From assembly GCF_002878395.1 (NCBI RefSeq), contig NC_061116.1, forward strand, positions 122,184,191 through 122,248,190: a stretch of 64,000 nt of DNA. The letters run 5' to 3'. A program made the position numbers and the translations under genes. Shown here in pieces: positions 12,205-25,390 of the stretch. The stretch's first letter is position 1, and the number at the start of each line of letters is the position of its first letter. The stretch is from Capsicum annuum. Lineage: Eukaryota > Streptophyta > Magnoliopsida > Solanales > Solanaceae. The notes beneath the pieces were generated by a model. The model worked only from the letters and a program-made list of their open reading frames with translations, did no database searches and had not been told where the DNA came from.

Positions 12205-14644
12205 TGAAATACCCTAAGTCTGTATCTCGCCTGCTACACGGTGCTAACAACCCAAAAAGACCACTAGCTAACCCATGACTGGTACCTGATGTGAGCACTG
12301 AATAATAAAGAAAATGTGATAATAAAATAACGAAGTAAATTTGAAAACTTCTATAAGGTTCAAATCTGAAAACATTACTATAAACGAAAAACTGAATGCT
12401 AGAAAACAACTATCTGAAAACACTCTAGTCTGATAAGCCTCTAAACTATCTGAAAAATAGAGTTGATAGGACAAGTCCCCAACTAACTACAACTGACTAC
12501 TAAAATAACTGAAATGCTAAAATAATCATGTCCTCAAAATATGAGAACTCACCACTATGTTTTCTACTGAGAAGCTATACTACTGAGGATGCTTTGGGGC
12601 CCTTGCGTCTGAACCTATGATATAAGACATCGTAGCACAAAACCATGCGTCCGTACTTTGAATAAACTGGTATGCTCAGTGAGGTAGGCTGAAATGCATG
12701 GGTTCATGATGTATGAACATTACTAACTGAATTACATGAATATGACTAAATAAAAGTGCATGCATGAATACATAGACCGTAACTGAAATCATGATGATAC
12801 CGGATACAAAGTTTGAATACTAATTTACTAATATCTGAGTTTACTGATACAATATTATTGATTATCTATATGACCATATCTGACAGTCCTGAACTCCGTA
12901 GAACTATACTGAGTTCTAATCTGAGACTAAATCTAAAACTGAGACTGTGGGAGGTAATCATCTAACTGACATGCCCCTTTTCTAAATAGATATGAGGTCC
13001 AACCTATAACCCCAGTTGGAAGGGTGCCAGTACCATGCCACAGGTAAAGAAAACTAAAGAAATACCCTCATTTGGCAGGTACTCTAATGAAAATATTGGA
13101 ACCCTCAACTGACAGGTTAAAAAACCTTATCAACCCTCGACTGGAAGGCTTGATGTCTCAACCAATGCTGGCTATGTAGTTTTGAAATGCAAGGATTGCT
13201 TCTAAGAATTACACCCTCTACTGGCAAGTGAGTCCCCGTCCTTGGGTTCACTCGGTGCTAAATCCTACTCCTAAATGAATAGACATTGAATTGATTTCCT
13301 AGTTCAGACTAGGCTTGACTGAACTATTACTCAATTGGAATGGATTAGTACTGAGTTTACTAAGTTTTCCTGGATTCTGGAAATGACTAAAAGTACCGCT
13401 GATCATGACCTGACTGAGAATATTCTGTAACTAACATTAGCTCTAGGTATACAACTAAATTATCGGTTATTAAATACCCCAGGACTCGATACCATAAAGA
13501 GTAAAGTGTAACATAAATCTTGAAGGCACAAGAATGAGCACATGTTCATTATTTACTTTCCAAGGCATTTCATCAAACATTTGTAAATTTTGAACTTGTA
13601 CTTGTATAAGGATGCATGCTATAATGTCATAAGTACACTAACAATTTACATAGGCATTTCGACAAACACCTTCAAGGCATAGCTTTAACATGGGAATCCT
13701 TTAGACATTTAGTTCTTTCATGAGTTCATAATTATGATGAAAAATGGATGAAATTTCACAATTCATTCACTTAGGCATTTTGGCAAAAACATGGGAGGCA
13801 TCACACATAAATAATAATTCAATACATCATGACTATATTAATCACTTCAATTTCAAAGATTTGAACCCACATGTTAACATAAATTCATGAAATTCATTAA
13901 AGACATCATCTTGGAAATCACACAACAAGATTAACATCAATACAAACAACCCACAACATGGAAATCATGATTTAAGATTTTAAAAGGGTTTCTTGAACTC
14001 CAAGGGTGAAAGGGCCCTTGCACAAACAATTCACATACCTTTATGCTTCTTTTTGGGAAGATTAATGGTAGAATTCTTGAGATTTGACTCTTGAATTAAA
14101 AAACCCTAATGTTTGTTCTTAAGAGAGTTTGGGAGAAAGAATGAGATTTTGCCCTATAGGTTGATTAATTTCATGCTAAGGCTAATAAGGTGGGGAAAAT
14201 AACCCATTTTCCCCAACAACCCGTATTAATATAATATTGAATAGGGCTGCCCTCGCATCGTGACCCCTTCTTAGGTCAATTTGCCATCACGATGCGAGCC
14301 CTACTCGGGTCAAGTAGCCATCGCAGCACGACCCTTACTTGGGTTGACTGGCCCTCGCGATGAGGGGCTATTGCAATACTTTAGTATTTTGGGCATCCAA
14401 AGTCAACCTTACGCTAGTTCAAAAAATCCAAAACTCACCTGAGATGACCTACAAGTGACCCTGATAATGAATTAATTAAAGAATCAACTAACTAAGGCTG
14501 GGAAGGTCGGAAATAAAATCCTCCAAATTTGGAAGGCTGAAATGATTCTATGTCTTGATACTTAGCTAAAATATTCTATATCTGGGGACCCCTTAGTAAG
14601 CTTTAAAGGGCTGAGTCAAGCATAGAATTTTGTGGTTTCTTACA
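12205..14644 (-). repeat. Solo LTR of element B
   Basis: A complete 2.44-kb LTR that begins TGAAATACCCTAAGTCTG and ends ...TTTCTTACA. It is flanked by GATTT on both sides (12200-12204 and 14645-14649). It aligns end to end with the LTR at 21285-23729. No element B internal sequence adjoins it; it passes directly into element A protease sequence, so it is a solo LTR. GC-rich modules (CATCGTGACCCC, CACGATGCGAGCCC and similar) lie at about 14245-14370. Confidence 0.87.
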
Positions 14645-14649
14645 GATTT

Positions 14650-15945
14650 TTAAGACCTACCCTAAAATTCACAACAACCAATGGAGTTACATATGAGCGA
14701 TTTGATACTAGGTCTAATAACATATATACATCAATGTCAAAGTCACGAAGAATAACATTGATAACATCATGTGAGCTCTCATGCTCCTAATAGGATGATA
14801 AAGCATAGAATCGATTCTGGCACTGGCCACCACCTGTGCTGGAAGATGTGCCCTGTGGAGGGACTGGGTAACTTGGCTAAGCTGTTGGTTTAGTAACCTG
14901 AGTCTGAGGTCAAATATCCCTACTTCCCTACTTAGCATACAAACACTCTTTAATCTTGTGGCCTAATTTGCAACACCCATAACAACCCCCTTTGCCTATC
15001 AAACACTCACTAGGACTGGTCCTACCACACTTGATATATGTAGAATAACAGGGCCTTTTACCCATACTATTTTGAGACCTGAAATTCAAAGTTCTGCCCC
15101 ACCATTCCTTCTAGGTCCTGGGTGCAGGGGCATTGGATGAAGATGGTGCTGGCGCTGATTAATAACCCTAAACTACAAATGACTTCCCTCTCCAAACCTT
15201 GTCTAACTATACTCAAACTGTCTAGTCCTATCCCTCTTATTTCTTTTCTCTCTTTTCTTCAAGTTTTCTACTCTAATATGTTAAGCATGAGTAATTAATT
15301 GAGAAATATCCATATCTCTAATCAGCATAACAGTCCTACTCTTCTTGACCACCAAATTAGACACCTATTAATAATCTTACTCATACAATCTCTAGAATCA
15401 GATAACAATTTGGGAGCATACTTAGCTAGCTGAGTAAAATTAAGGCAGTACTCTTTCATAATCATAGAACCCTACCTCAGGTTCATGAACTCCTCCACTT
15501 TAGCCTCCCTCATCTCACGTGGAAAGAAACCTTCCAAAAAGACATTTTGAGATACCTGCCAGCTCATAGAAACTACATTCTCACCTCTACCTTCCTTTCA
15601 CAAAACAACCCAATCATAAGCAACATCCTTCAGCCTATAAGATGCCAATTCTATACTCTTCTCCTCAGTAGTATGCATAATTTGAGTAATCTTTCTCACC
15701 TCATATATAAAGAGTTAGGGATCGTCATCCACCTTTGACCCATGGAACTTATGTGGATTCATCCTCTTAAAGTCATGAATCCTGACTGCAGCTAGATTAC
15801 TATTTTACCGAAGTGGGACTGCCGCTTATTTGTTGCCCTGAATATTGTATTCAAAGCTTGGGCCAATGCTAGAAAGGCAACCTAAAATTCAGCATAAGAC
15901 ACATTTCACTCAGAGGGTCGGCGTGCAGGGGTGGTTGATCACTGT
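14650..15945 (-). pseudogene. Element A gag and protease start, duplicated copy
   Basis: A second copy of the A sequence found at 23735-25010, on the minus strand. It contains the protease active-site region, here DLVS in place of the expected DTG/DPG-type motif, so catalytic glycine is lost. Next come an intact CCHC zinc knuckle near 14940-14995 (CYGCCKLGHKIKEC) and the gag core (about 15300-15800). It stops about a dozen codons short of the gag start, joining element B LTR sequence at about 15945. Stops are frequent. The copy most likely arose by tandem duplication, not insertion, because it has no element ends of its own. Confidence 0.8.
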
Positions 15946-16200
15946 TTTGGGCATCCAAACTCGCCTTTGATCTAGTTTAAAAAATCCAAAACTCGCCTGA
16001 GATGACCTACAAGTGACCCTGATCATGAATCAATTTAAAAATTGACTAAATAAGGTCGGGTGGTCAGAAATAAAATCCTCCAAATTTGGAAGGCTAAAAT
16101 GATTCTAAGTCTTGATACTTAGCTAAAATTTTCTATGTCTGGGACCCCATAGTAGGCTTTAAAGGATCGAGTTAAGCTTAGAATTTTATGGGATCTTACA
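15946..16200 (-). repeat. Element B LTR, partial (255 bp)
   Basis: Corresponds to the last 255 bp or so of the B LTR as read on the plus strand (compare 14390-14644), ending ...GATCTTACA at 16200, followed by the polypurine tract (minus-strand AAGAGGGAGATAT, 16201-16213). Its left edge is an abrupt junction with gag A near 15945, where only a few bases are shared. Confidence 0.85.
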
Positions 16201-16461
16201 ATATCTCCCTCTTGGGATCATTCATCATCAAATGAGGCTGACTAAGCTGAGATTACTAATGTACTGAACTTATTTACTGGACATGAATAATGAAACATGA
16301 TTATCTGTCTGGCATTACTGATAACTAAATATCATCCTGAACATGCATATCTGATGTATAAATACATGATTGATCTAACTTATAAACATATGACTGAATA
16401 TGAAATAGTGGCTGCTACCAAGTTTGTAATGGAAAATCTGAGCATGAAACTGAGTAAGTTT

Positions 16462-19400
16462 TTAAGGAAAACTATTACCTTGACCTGAGTCTGAGTTTGC
16501 AGAGAAGAGGTGTGGATACTTGGTCTGCATATCTTCTTCTTCTTTCCAAGTAGCTCCCTCAATAGACTAATTCCCCTAAAGAAATTTTACAAGTGAGACT
16601 TCTTTGTTCCTTAGTCTGCAAATACGATAGTCAAGGATTTTCGCTGGAATCTCTTCGTAAGGGAGGTTGTTTTGAACATCTATGCCCTCTATGGGGACTA
16701 CAGCTGATGGGTCACCTATAGTTTTCTTTAGCAAGAAGACATGAAACACTGGATGGACTTAAGATAGATCTGAAGGCAACTCAAGCTCATAAGCTACCTG
16801 TCCCAAATGGCTTAGAGTTCAGTAAGGACCTATATATCAGGGACTGAGTTTCCCCTTCTTGCCAAACCTCTTCACCTCTTTCATGGGAGTGATTTTCAAA
16901 TACACATAGTCACCAATATTGAACTTAAGAAACTTTCTGCGCACGTCTGCATACGATTTATTTTGGCTCTGAGCTGTCTTAGGCCTTTCTCTGAACAACT
17001 AAACTTTTTCCAAGGTATCAAATACCAAGAGAGGCCCTACCACTGCGCCCTTACCCACTTCTAACCAATCAATGGGAGATCTACATCTCCTCACATAAAG
17101 TTCCTCAAATAGAGCCATCTGAATACTAGAATGATAACTGTTGTTATATGAAAATTCAATCAAAGAAAAGTGGTCATCCCAACTACCTTTAAAGTCAATC
17201 GCACATGCTCACAACATATCTTATAAAGTCTGGATGGTCCTTTCTACCTGACCATCTATTTGAGGATGAAAGGCTGTACTGAGGTAAACTCGGGTACCAA
17301 GACCCTTTTGGAAGGCATTCTAGAAATGAGAGGTGAATTAGATACTTCTATCTGAGACAACAAACAATGGAACACCGTGTAATCTGACCAACTCTCTGAT
17401 ATAGATTTTTGTGTAATCTTTAGTTGAATAAGAGGTATGGACTGGTAGGAAATAAGCAGATTTGGTCATCCTATCTACAATGACCCAAACTAAATTATGC
17501 TGACGACGAGTACAAGGCAAACCCATCACAAAGTACATGTTTATTTCTTCCCACTTCCAAGTAGGAATGCTGAAATCTTATATGGACCCACTAGGTTTCT
17601 GATGCACAATCTTAATATGCTGATATGTAGAGCACCTAGCTACAAAATCTGCAATGTCTCTCTTCATCCCACTCTACTAATAGATTTCCTGCAAATTATG
17701 GTACATCTTTGTGGCCCCTAGATGAATAGAGTAATGTGCACCATACTCCTCTACAAGAATTCACTACCACAAGTCATCTACGCCTGGTATATATACCATG
17801 ACAACACAAAACACTATCCCCCCTTGGGAGAAAACCTCTATCTTCCTATCTCTGACTGATTCTTTCAACTTGACTAGACTGGAATCCCTATCCTGATTTT
17901 CCTTCACCTCAGAAACCAGGGATAATTCTAAACTACTCTGTACCAACACACTATCTTCTGCTGAGTCAACTAAGTGGATACCTAGTCAGGCAAGCTTATA
18001 GACTTCCTAAGCTAACTTCTTCTTACTGTCCTCAACATGAGCAACACTACCCATAGACAGCCTATTGAGAGCATCAACCACTACATTGTCCTTGCCCAGA
18101 TGGTATAGCACACTCATCTCATAATCTTTCAACAACTCTAACCACCTTCTCTTATGGATGTTAAGATCTTTATGGAAACACATACTGCAGGATCTTAAGG
18201 TTTGTGAACACATCAATATGTACCCATAAAAGTAATGCCTCCAAATCATTAAGGCAAAAACTATTACTGCTATCTCAAGATCATGAGTAGGATAGTTTTT
18301 CTTATGGGGTTTAAGCTATCTGAAGGCATAGGCTATGACCATACCTCTCTGCATGAGGATGTAATCCAAACCTACTCTGGATGTATCATAGTGGACAACA
18401 AAGCCATCAAAACTATGTAGTATGGTTAAAACTGGAGTAGTAGTGAGCCGAGTCTTCAACTGCTGAAAACTCTTCACACAAGAATCTAACCACTAGAATT
18501 TGACCTTCTTCTGAGTTAACCTAGACATAGGGGATGCATTGGATGAAAATCCCTTAACAAATGATCAGTTATAGCCAGCCAAACACAAGAAACTCTTAAT
18601 ATCTAATGAAGAGATAGGTCTGGACTAGTTTCTTACTGCTTCGTCCTTTTGGGGATCAACTCTAATGCCATTATCGAAAACTATATGGCCGAGGAAACCT
18701 ATTGACCTTAACCAAAATTTGCACTTACTGAATTTGGCGAATAGCTGATGGTTTGTGAGAGTCTGCAATAGTATTCTGAGATGGTCTACATGATCATGTT
18801 CACTGCGGGAGTAAACAAGGATATCATCTATGAAGACTATGACAAACATGTCCAAGTAATGCTTGAAAAAAGGATTCATGAAGTCCATGAAAGCTTCTGG
18901 GGCATTAGTAAGACCAAAGGGCATAACTAAGAATTTGAAGTGACCATACCAAGTTCTGAAGGCTATTTTTGGGATATCACATTTTGTGACTCTAAGTTGA
19001 TGATAGCCTGATCTGAGGTCTATGTTAGAGAAATAGCTGGCACCTTAAAGTTGTTCAAACAACTCATCGATTCTGGAAAGTGGATATTTATTCTTGACCA
19101 TAACTTTGTTTAACTGACGGTAGTCAAAGCACATTCTGAGAGAACCGTCTTTCTTTCACACAAATAGAATTGGTGTGCCCCACGGGGACACACTGGGTCT
19201 GAAGAATCCCTTATCTAAAAGATTCTTTAACTAATCTTTTAATTCTCTGAGTTCTGTTGGAGATATTCTGTATAGAAGAATAAAGATGGGCTGAGTATCT
19301 GGAAAGAGATTGATTTCAAAAACAATTTCCCTTTTGGGAGGGACTTTAGGAAGATCTTTGGGAAATACCTCTAGAATTTGCAAGCTACTGACACTGATTC

Positions 19401-21064
19401 AAGAGTAAGGGTTTTTGATTTGGAGTCATACACTCAGAAAAGATGGTAGACGCACCTCTTAGATATTATTTTCTAGCCCGAAGGTAAGAAATGAGATGAC
19501 CCCTAAGTGTTGAAGTACGACACCTCCACTCTAGGAAAGGTTTATTCGAAAACTAAAACTGGACGATTTTATTTTTATAGTCAACTGAGGCATAGCAGGA
19601 ATGAAGCCAATCCATGCCAAGAATGACATCAAAATTAGTCATCTCTAACTCAACTAAGTTTGCTGAAGTTCCTTTCTGAGATATCACAACCGAACAGTTC
19701 TTGTATACTCGCCGGGCTATGATGGATTAACCTACTAGGGTAGAGACTAAGAAAGGCTCTGCCAGGAATTTGGGTCTGACTCTAAAATCAACTGGTATAT
19801 ATAGAATAAAAAAAGACAAAGAAGCTCCTAGATCTAGCGAAGCATAAACATGCAAATATTAAACTTATAACGTACCAGTGACAACATCAGGAGAATTTTC
19901 CTGATCCTGTTGGTACTGAAGAGCATAGATTCTATTTGGGAGCTGCCTACTGGTGGCACTGGATGAGGCACCGTGCTGATTTGGGTGACTGGAATGAGAT
20001 AGATGATGGTGATGCTAAACCTGGGAACCTAACTGGGGATAATCTCTGACTCCGTGGCCTGACTTGCTACATCTGAAACATACATCACTTCCTGATCTAC
20101 AGATAACTTGATAGTTTCTGCCACACTGCTGGCAGAGAGAATTTTTTTGGGCACTACTAACACTACCCTGAGGTGTAGAGCCCGATGCCCTATCTCTGTT
20201 TCCATATCTAAATTTGGCATTGGAGCACTAGCTGAGGATGGGGCTGGAACTGAAGATTTCGAATGGAACTGAGAACGATTCCCACCCTCTGACTTAGGCT
20301 GAGCAAAGTTGAAACTACCTATTCTAGCCCTCTTGTTTTGCTTATCTCTCTTCTTATTCTTCTACTTTTCGATCTATTGAGCATGGACCATCAGTCTAGA
20401 CAAGTCCATCTCACTAATCAGCATTGCAATTCTGCACTCCTTGACCATAATATAATTTACCCCAGACACAAACTTACTCATCCTAGACCTACTATCTTCT
20501 ACTACGTGAGGAGCATATCTAGATAATTAAGTAAAATTTAGAGAATAACTTTTCACCATCATGCTGCCCTACTTCAGATTGATAAATTATAGAACCTTTT
20601 CTTCCCTCAACTCCTGTAGGAAGAACCTATCCATAAAAGCAGTGGAACACTTCTCCCAATCTATGGGCCCTGTATCTGCCACCCTTTATGCATTCTACTA
20701 TTTGAACAACGAGTGAGCCATATCCTGCAACTGATATGCAACTAGCTCAACACTTACTAGCCGTCACCCCCATAACATCAGTAACTTTCTACACTTGATC
20801 AATAAATTCCCAAGGTTCCTCACCTGAATTAGACCTGGTGAAAGATAGAGGGTTCATTAGGGTGAAATAACAAATCCTGGCAGCTGCTGTATTGGCCGGT
20901 ACAATAGCTGGGCACTTATTTTGGGTTGCTACAACATGAGCTAAGGTGGTGAAAGTTGTTCTGAGCTCCGCATGGGGGACATGTTCGTCTAGTAAACCTG
21001 GCTGGATGGGCTGGAGTTCTGGCTAGTCTCCGATTCCTCTTCTTTTAGTTCTTTTGGGAGGTAT
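16462..21064 (-). pseudogene. Element B gag-pol polyprotein
   Basis: Minus-strand gag-pol in one long decayed frame. The gag start is ATA where ATG is expected (21062-21064), followed by PPKRTKRRG. The zinc knuckle near 20035-20090 (CFRCSKSGHGVRDY) has lost its last Cys. The protease (about 19890-19400) carries DLGAS in place of DPGAS. RT (about 19260-18600) keeps FIDDILVYS near 18830. RNase H follows at about 18600-18010 (DALNRLSMGSV), then the integrase zinc region and core (about 17770-17100, WVIVDRMTKSAYFLPVHTS), the SH3-like C-terminus (about 16960-16780) and the chromodomain (about 16650-16490, EGATWKEEEDMQTKYPHLF). The stop is at 16462-16464. Numerous stops and shifts are present. The gene content is complete, so B was once autonomous. 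Confidence 0.86.
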
Positions 21065-21270
21065 GATTTGTAAACGGAGGAGAAAGGATTAGAATGAGAG
21101 TTTAACTGAAGTTCATGATCACTCGTGTGACTTGAATACTTAAAGAAGGGAAACTGTTCCTAAAATATCTCGTAGCCTCCTATCCATAATTATAGCACGC
21201 TATACACCCATGCTCAAGACTCTACTAAATGTGGAGTTTAGACTTCCACGGAATCTATTGAACCTTAGGC

Positions 21271-21284
21271 TCTGAGACCAAGTT
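21271..21284 (-). other. Primer-binding site of element B
   Basis: The minus strand reads AACTTGGTCTCAGA next to the LTR, one base off the usual TTGGTATCAGAGC complement of initiator tRNA-Met. Confidence 0.75.
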
Positions 21285-23729
21285 TGGTAACATGCTGAGT
21301 CTGTATTCCAGATGCTACACGGTGCTAGCAATCTCGCAGGACCACTAGCTAACCTATGACTAGTACCAACTGTGAGCATTGAGTAATAAAGACGCTGTAA
21401 TAACAAAATAAGGAATTAAATATGGAAACTGCCATAAGGTTCAAATCTAAAAACAATACTATATACAAAAAACTGAATGCTGGTAAACAACTACATAAAA
21501 ACACTCTAGTCTGATAACTCTCTAAATTGTATGAAATATGGAGTTGATGGGACAAGTCCCCAACTAACTCTGACTGACTACTGAAATGCTAAAATAATCA
21601 TGTCCTCAAAATATGAGGACTCATCACTATGCTGTCTGCTGAGAAGCTGTACTAATGAGGATGCTCTGAGGCCTGTTTTTCTGAACCTATGATATAAGAC
21701 ATTATCACACAAAAGCATGCGTCAGTACTTTGAATGTACTAGTATGCTCAGTGAGGTAGGCTGAAATTCATGGGTTCATGATGCATGAATAATACTAACT
21801 GAATAACATGTACATGACTGAATGGAAGTGCATGTATGAATACGTAGACTATAACTTAAATTGTGATGATACTGGATACTGAGTTTGATTACTAATTTAA
21901 TGATATCTAAGTTTACTGATACTGTATTACTGATTATCTGGATGAACGTATCTAACAATCTTGATGTCTGTAGAACTATACTGAGTTCTAATCTAAGACT
22001 GAATCTGAAACCAAGAATGTGGGAGGTAATCATCTAATCAACATGATTCTTTTCTAAATAGATTTTAGGGTCCAACCTATAACCCCAGTTGGAAGGGTGC
22101 TAGGACCATGCCACAGGTAAATACAACCAAAGAGATACCCTCATCTGACAGGTACTCTAATTATAACAGTGAAACCCTTAACTGGCAGGTTAAAATAGCT
22201 CATCAACCCTCGACTGGCAAGTTTAATGTTTTAACCAATGCTGACTAGGTAGTTTTGGAATGCAAGGATTGCTTCTAAGAATCACACCCTCTACTGGCAG
22301 GTAAGTCCCCATCCTTGGGTTCACTCGGTGCTAGATCCTACTCCTAAATGAATAGACATTAAATTGATTTCCTAGTTTAGACTAGGCTTGACTGAAATAT
22401 TACTGAACTGGACTGGATTAGTACTGAGTTTACAAAGTTTTCCTGGATTCTAGAACTAACTAAAAGTACCATTGATCATGACCTGCCTGAGACTATTCTG
22501 TAACTGTCACTGGCTCTAGGTATACAGCTAAATTATTGGGTATTAAATACCCCCAAGACTCGATAGCGTAAAGAGTAAAGCATAACATAAATTTTGAAGG
22601 CACAACAATGAAAACATGTTCATAATTCACCTTCTAAGGCATTTCATCAAACACTTGTAAATCTTGAACTTGTATATGTATAAGGATGCATGCTATCATG
22701 TCATATGTACACTAACAATTCACATAGGCATTTCAACAAACACCTTCAAGGCATAGCTTTAACATGATAATCCTTTAGATATGTAGTTCTTTCATGAGTT
22801 TAAAATTAAGATAAATAATGGATCAAATAGCACAATTAATTCACTTAGGCATTTTCGCAAACACATAGGAGACATCACATTATACTTGGGCATGAATATT
22901 AATTCAATACATCATAGCTACATTAATTACTTCAATGTCAAAGATTTCAACCCATATGCTAACATAAATTCATGAAATTTAATAAAGACATCATCTTGGA
23001 AATCACACAACAAGATTAACATAAATACAAACAACCCACAACATGGAAATCATGATTTAAGATTTTAAAAAGGGTTTCTTGAACTCCAAGGGTGAAAGGT
23101 CCCTTGGATGAACACTTCACATACCTTTATGCTTGTTTTTGAGAAGATTGATGGTAGAATTCTTAAGATTTGACTCTTGAATTGAATACCCTAATGCTTG
23201 TTGTTGAGAGAGTTTGAGAGAAAGAATGAGATTTTACCCTATAGGCTGATTAATTTTGTGTTAAGGCTGAATAATGTGGGGAAAATGACCCATTTAACCC
23301 CCACAACCCATATTAAAATAATGATGAATAGGGCTGCCCTCGTGCCGCGACCCCTTCTTGGGTCAAGTAGCCATCACGACGCGACCCCTACTCGGGTCAA
23401 ATAGCCATCGCGATGCAGCCCTTACTTAGGTTGACTTGCCCTTACGACCAGGGATATCGGGAACCTTTACTATTTTGTTCATCCTAACTCTTCCTTACGC
23501 TAGTCTAAAAAACTCTGAAACTCACCTGAGATGACCTACAAGTGACCCTGATCACAAATCAACTTAAAAATCGACTAACTAAGGTCGGGAAGGTCGAAAA
23601 TAATATCCACCAAATTTGGAAGGCTAAAATAATTCTAAATCTTTATACTTAGCTAAAATTTTCCAAGTCTGGGACCTCTTAGTAGGCTTTAAAGGACTTA
23701 GTCAAGCTTAGATTTTATGAGGCCTTATA
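21285..23729 (-). repeat. Element B upstream (5') LTR
   Basis: A 2.44-kb LTR that begins TGGTAACATGCTGAGTCTG and ends ...GGCCTTATA, followed by GATTT. It aligns throughout with 12205-14644, with many substitutions, implying an old insertion. GC-rich modules lie at about 23330-23460. Confidence 0.87.
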
Positions 23730-23734
23730 GATTT

Positions 23735-25040
23735 TCAGGACATACCCCAAAATTCACAGCAACCAATGGAGTTACCTACGAGAGATTTGATCCCAGGTCT
23801 AATAACATATATACATCAATGTCAAAGGCACGAAGCATAACATTGATAACATCAGGTGAGCTCTCATGCTCCTGACAGGATTATAAAGCATAAAATCGAT
23901 TCTAGTACTGACCGCCACCGGTACTGGAAGATGCGCCCTGTGGAGGGATTGGATGACTTGGCTAAGCTGTTAGTTTCGTAACCTAAGTTTGAGGAAAAAT
24001 ATGCGTACTTACCTACTTAGCATATAGACACTCTTTAAACGTGTGGCCCAACTCGAAACACCCATAAAAACCCCTTTTCCCCATAAAAAACTCACTAGGA
24101 TTGGTCATACCACTCTTGGTATATATAGAATAACTGGGCCTTCTACCCATACTATTTTGAAACCTCAAATTCAAAGTTCTGCCTTACTTCTCCTACCTGG
24201 TCTTGGGTGCAGGGGCGTTGGATGAAGATAGTGCAGGAGCTGATGAATAACACTAAAACTGCGAATGGCATCCCCCTCCAGACCTTAGCTGACTATACTC
24301 AAACTGTCTAATTCTATCTCTCTTAATTCTTTTCTCTCTTTCTTTTAAGTTTTATACTCTAATATGTTAAACATGAGTCATCAATCGAGCAATATCCATA
24401 TCCCTAATCAGCATGGCAGTCCTACACTTCTTGACCACCAAATAGGATACCCAGTAATAAACTTACTCATATAAGCTCTAGAATCAGATAACAATTTGGG
24501 AGATACTTAGATAGCTGAGTAAAATTAAGGCAGTACTTCTCTGGTTTATGAACTCATCCGCCTTAGTCTCCCTCATCTCACGTGGAAAGAACCTATCTAA
24601 AAAAGCATTCTAAAATACCTAACAACTTATAGAAGTTGCATTCTCAACTCTTCTATCCTTCCACAAAACAACCCAATCACAAGCAACCTCCTTCAGCCTA
24701 TAAGATTCTAATTCTACACTCTTCTCCTTAGTAACATGCATAATTTGAGTAATATTTCTCACCTCATCAATAAAGAATTAGGGATCATCATCCACCTTTG
24801 ACCCATAGAACTCATGTGGATTCATCATCATGAAATCATGCATCCTGACTGTAGCTCGATTACCATTTTTCTGAAGTGGGACTGCCTCCTGTTGCTTGCC
24901 CAGAACATTGGATTCACAGCTTGGGCCAATGCTTGAAAGGTAGCCCAAAATTTAGCATAAGACATATTCTCATTCAGAGGGTCGGTGTACAGGGGTGGTT
25001 GATCACCATTTCCGTGTGCATCGACTCGGCGAGGAGGCAT
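23735..25040 (-). pseudogene. Element A gag and protease start
   Basis: The 5' part of element A's polyprotein on the minus strand. The ATG at 25038-25040 opens MPPRRVDAHGNGDQPPL, the typical N-terminus of Tekay-type gag. The gag core follows (about 24860-24300), then a zinc knuckle near 24010-24065 (YGCFELGHTFKEC, with its first Cys lost by an indel), and the protease start near 23800-23860 (LLDLGSN, in place of the DPGSS seen in better-preserved relatives). The frame is broken repeatedly. It is cut at 23734 by the element B insertion and resumes at 12199. It sits 190 bp downstream of the primer site, as expected. Confidence 0.82.
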
Positions 25041-25230
25041 AATTTTTTATTGTAAAAGCATGTGTTAAGCCAAATAAAGACAACTATAATCACGAGAGAT
25101 CATGAAATAAATGATGATTCCTAATTGGTTTCTTAGTTTGTTGCTCATAAATATGGTGCACTTCACATCCATGATCAATACTCTACGTAATATGGCTTGT
25201 CTGACTCTCTTGGACTCTTTAAAACCTTAG

Positions 25231-25244
25231 GCTTTGATACCAAG
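25231..25244 (-). other. Primer-binding site of element A
   Basis: The minus strand reads CTTGGTATCAAAGC immediately inside the LTR, a one-mismatch complement of the initiator tRNA-Met 3' end. Confidence 0.8.
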
Positions 25245-25390
25245 TTTGTAATTCCTCAGAAGTACACCCCTGGACGTCACACAGTCAGGATTACGAGTAG
25301 TCCAAAGAAAACCCTTTAAGCCTACTTAACTTAGAAATCAAAAGAAAAGGAAATTGACTTATAAAATCTGAAGATAAATGAATTTATATC

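Larger units (their letters stand above)
15946..23729 (-). mobile_element. Ty3/gypsy element B (chromovirus, Tekay-like) nested in A
   Basis: Minus-strand gypsy element with a complete upstream LTR (21285-23729), a primer site, a 5.1-kb internal region and a truncated downstream LTR (15946-16200). The GATTT target repeat on its right (23730-23734) matches the one flanking the solo B LTR at 12205-14644. The two therefore derive from one insertion into element A's protease. Confidence 0.84.
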
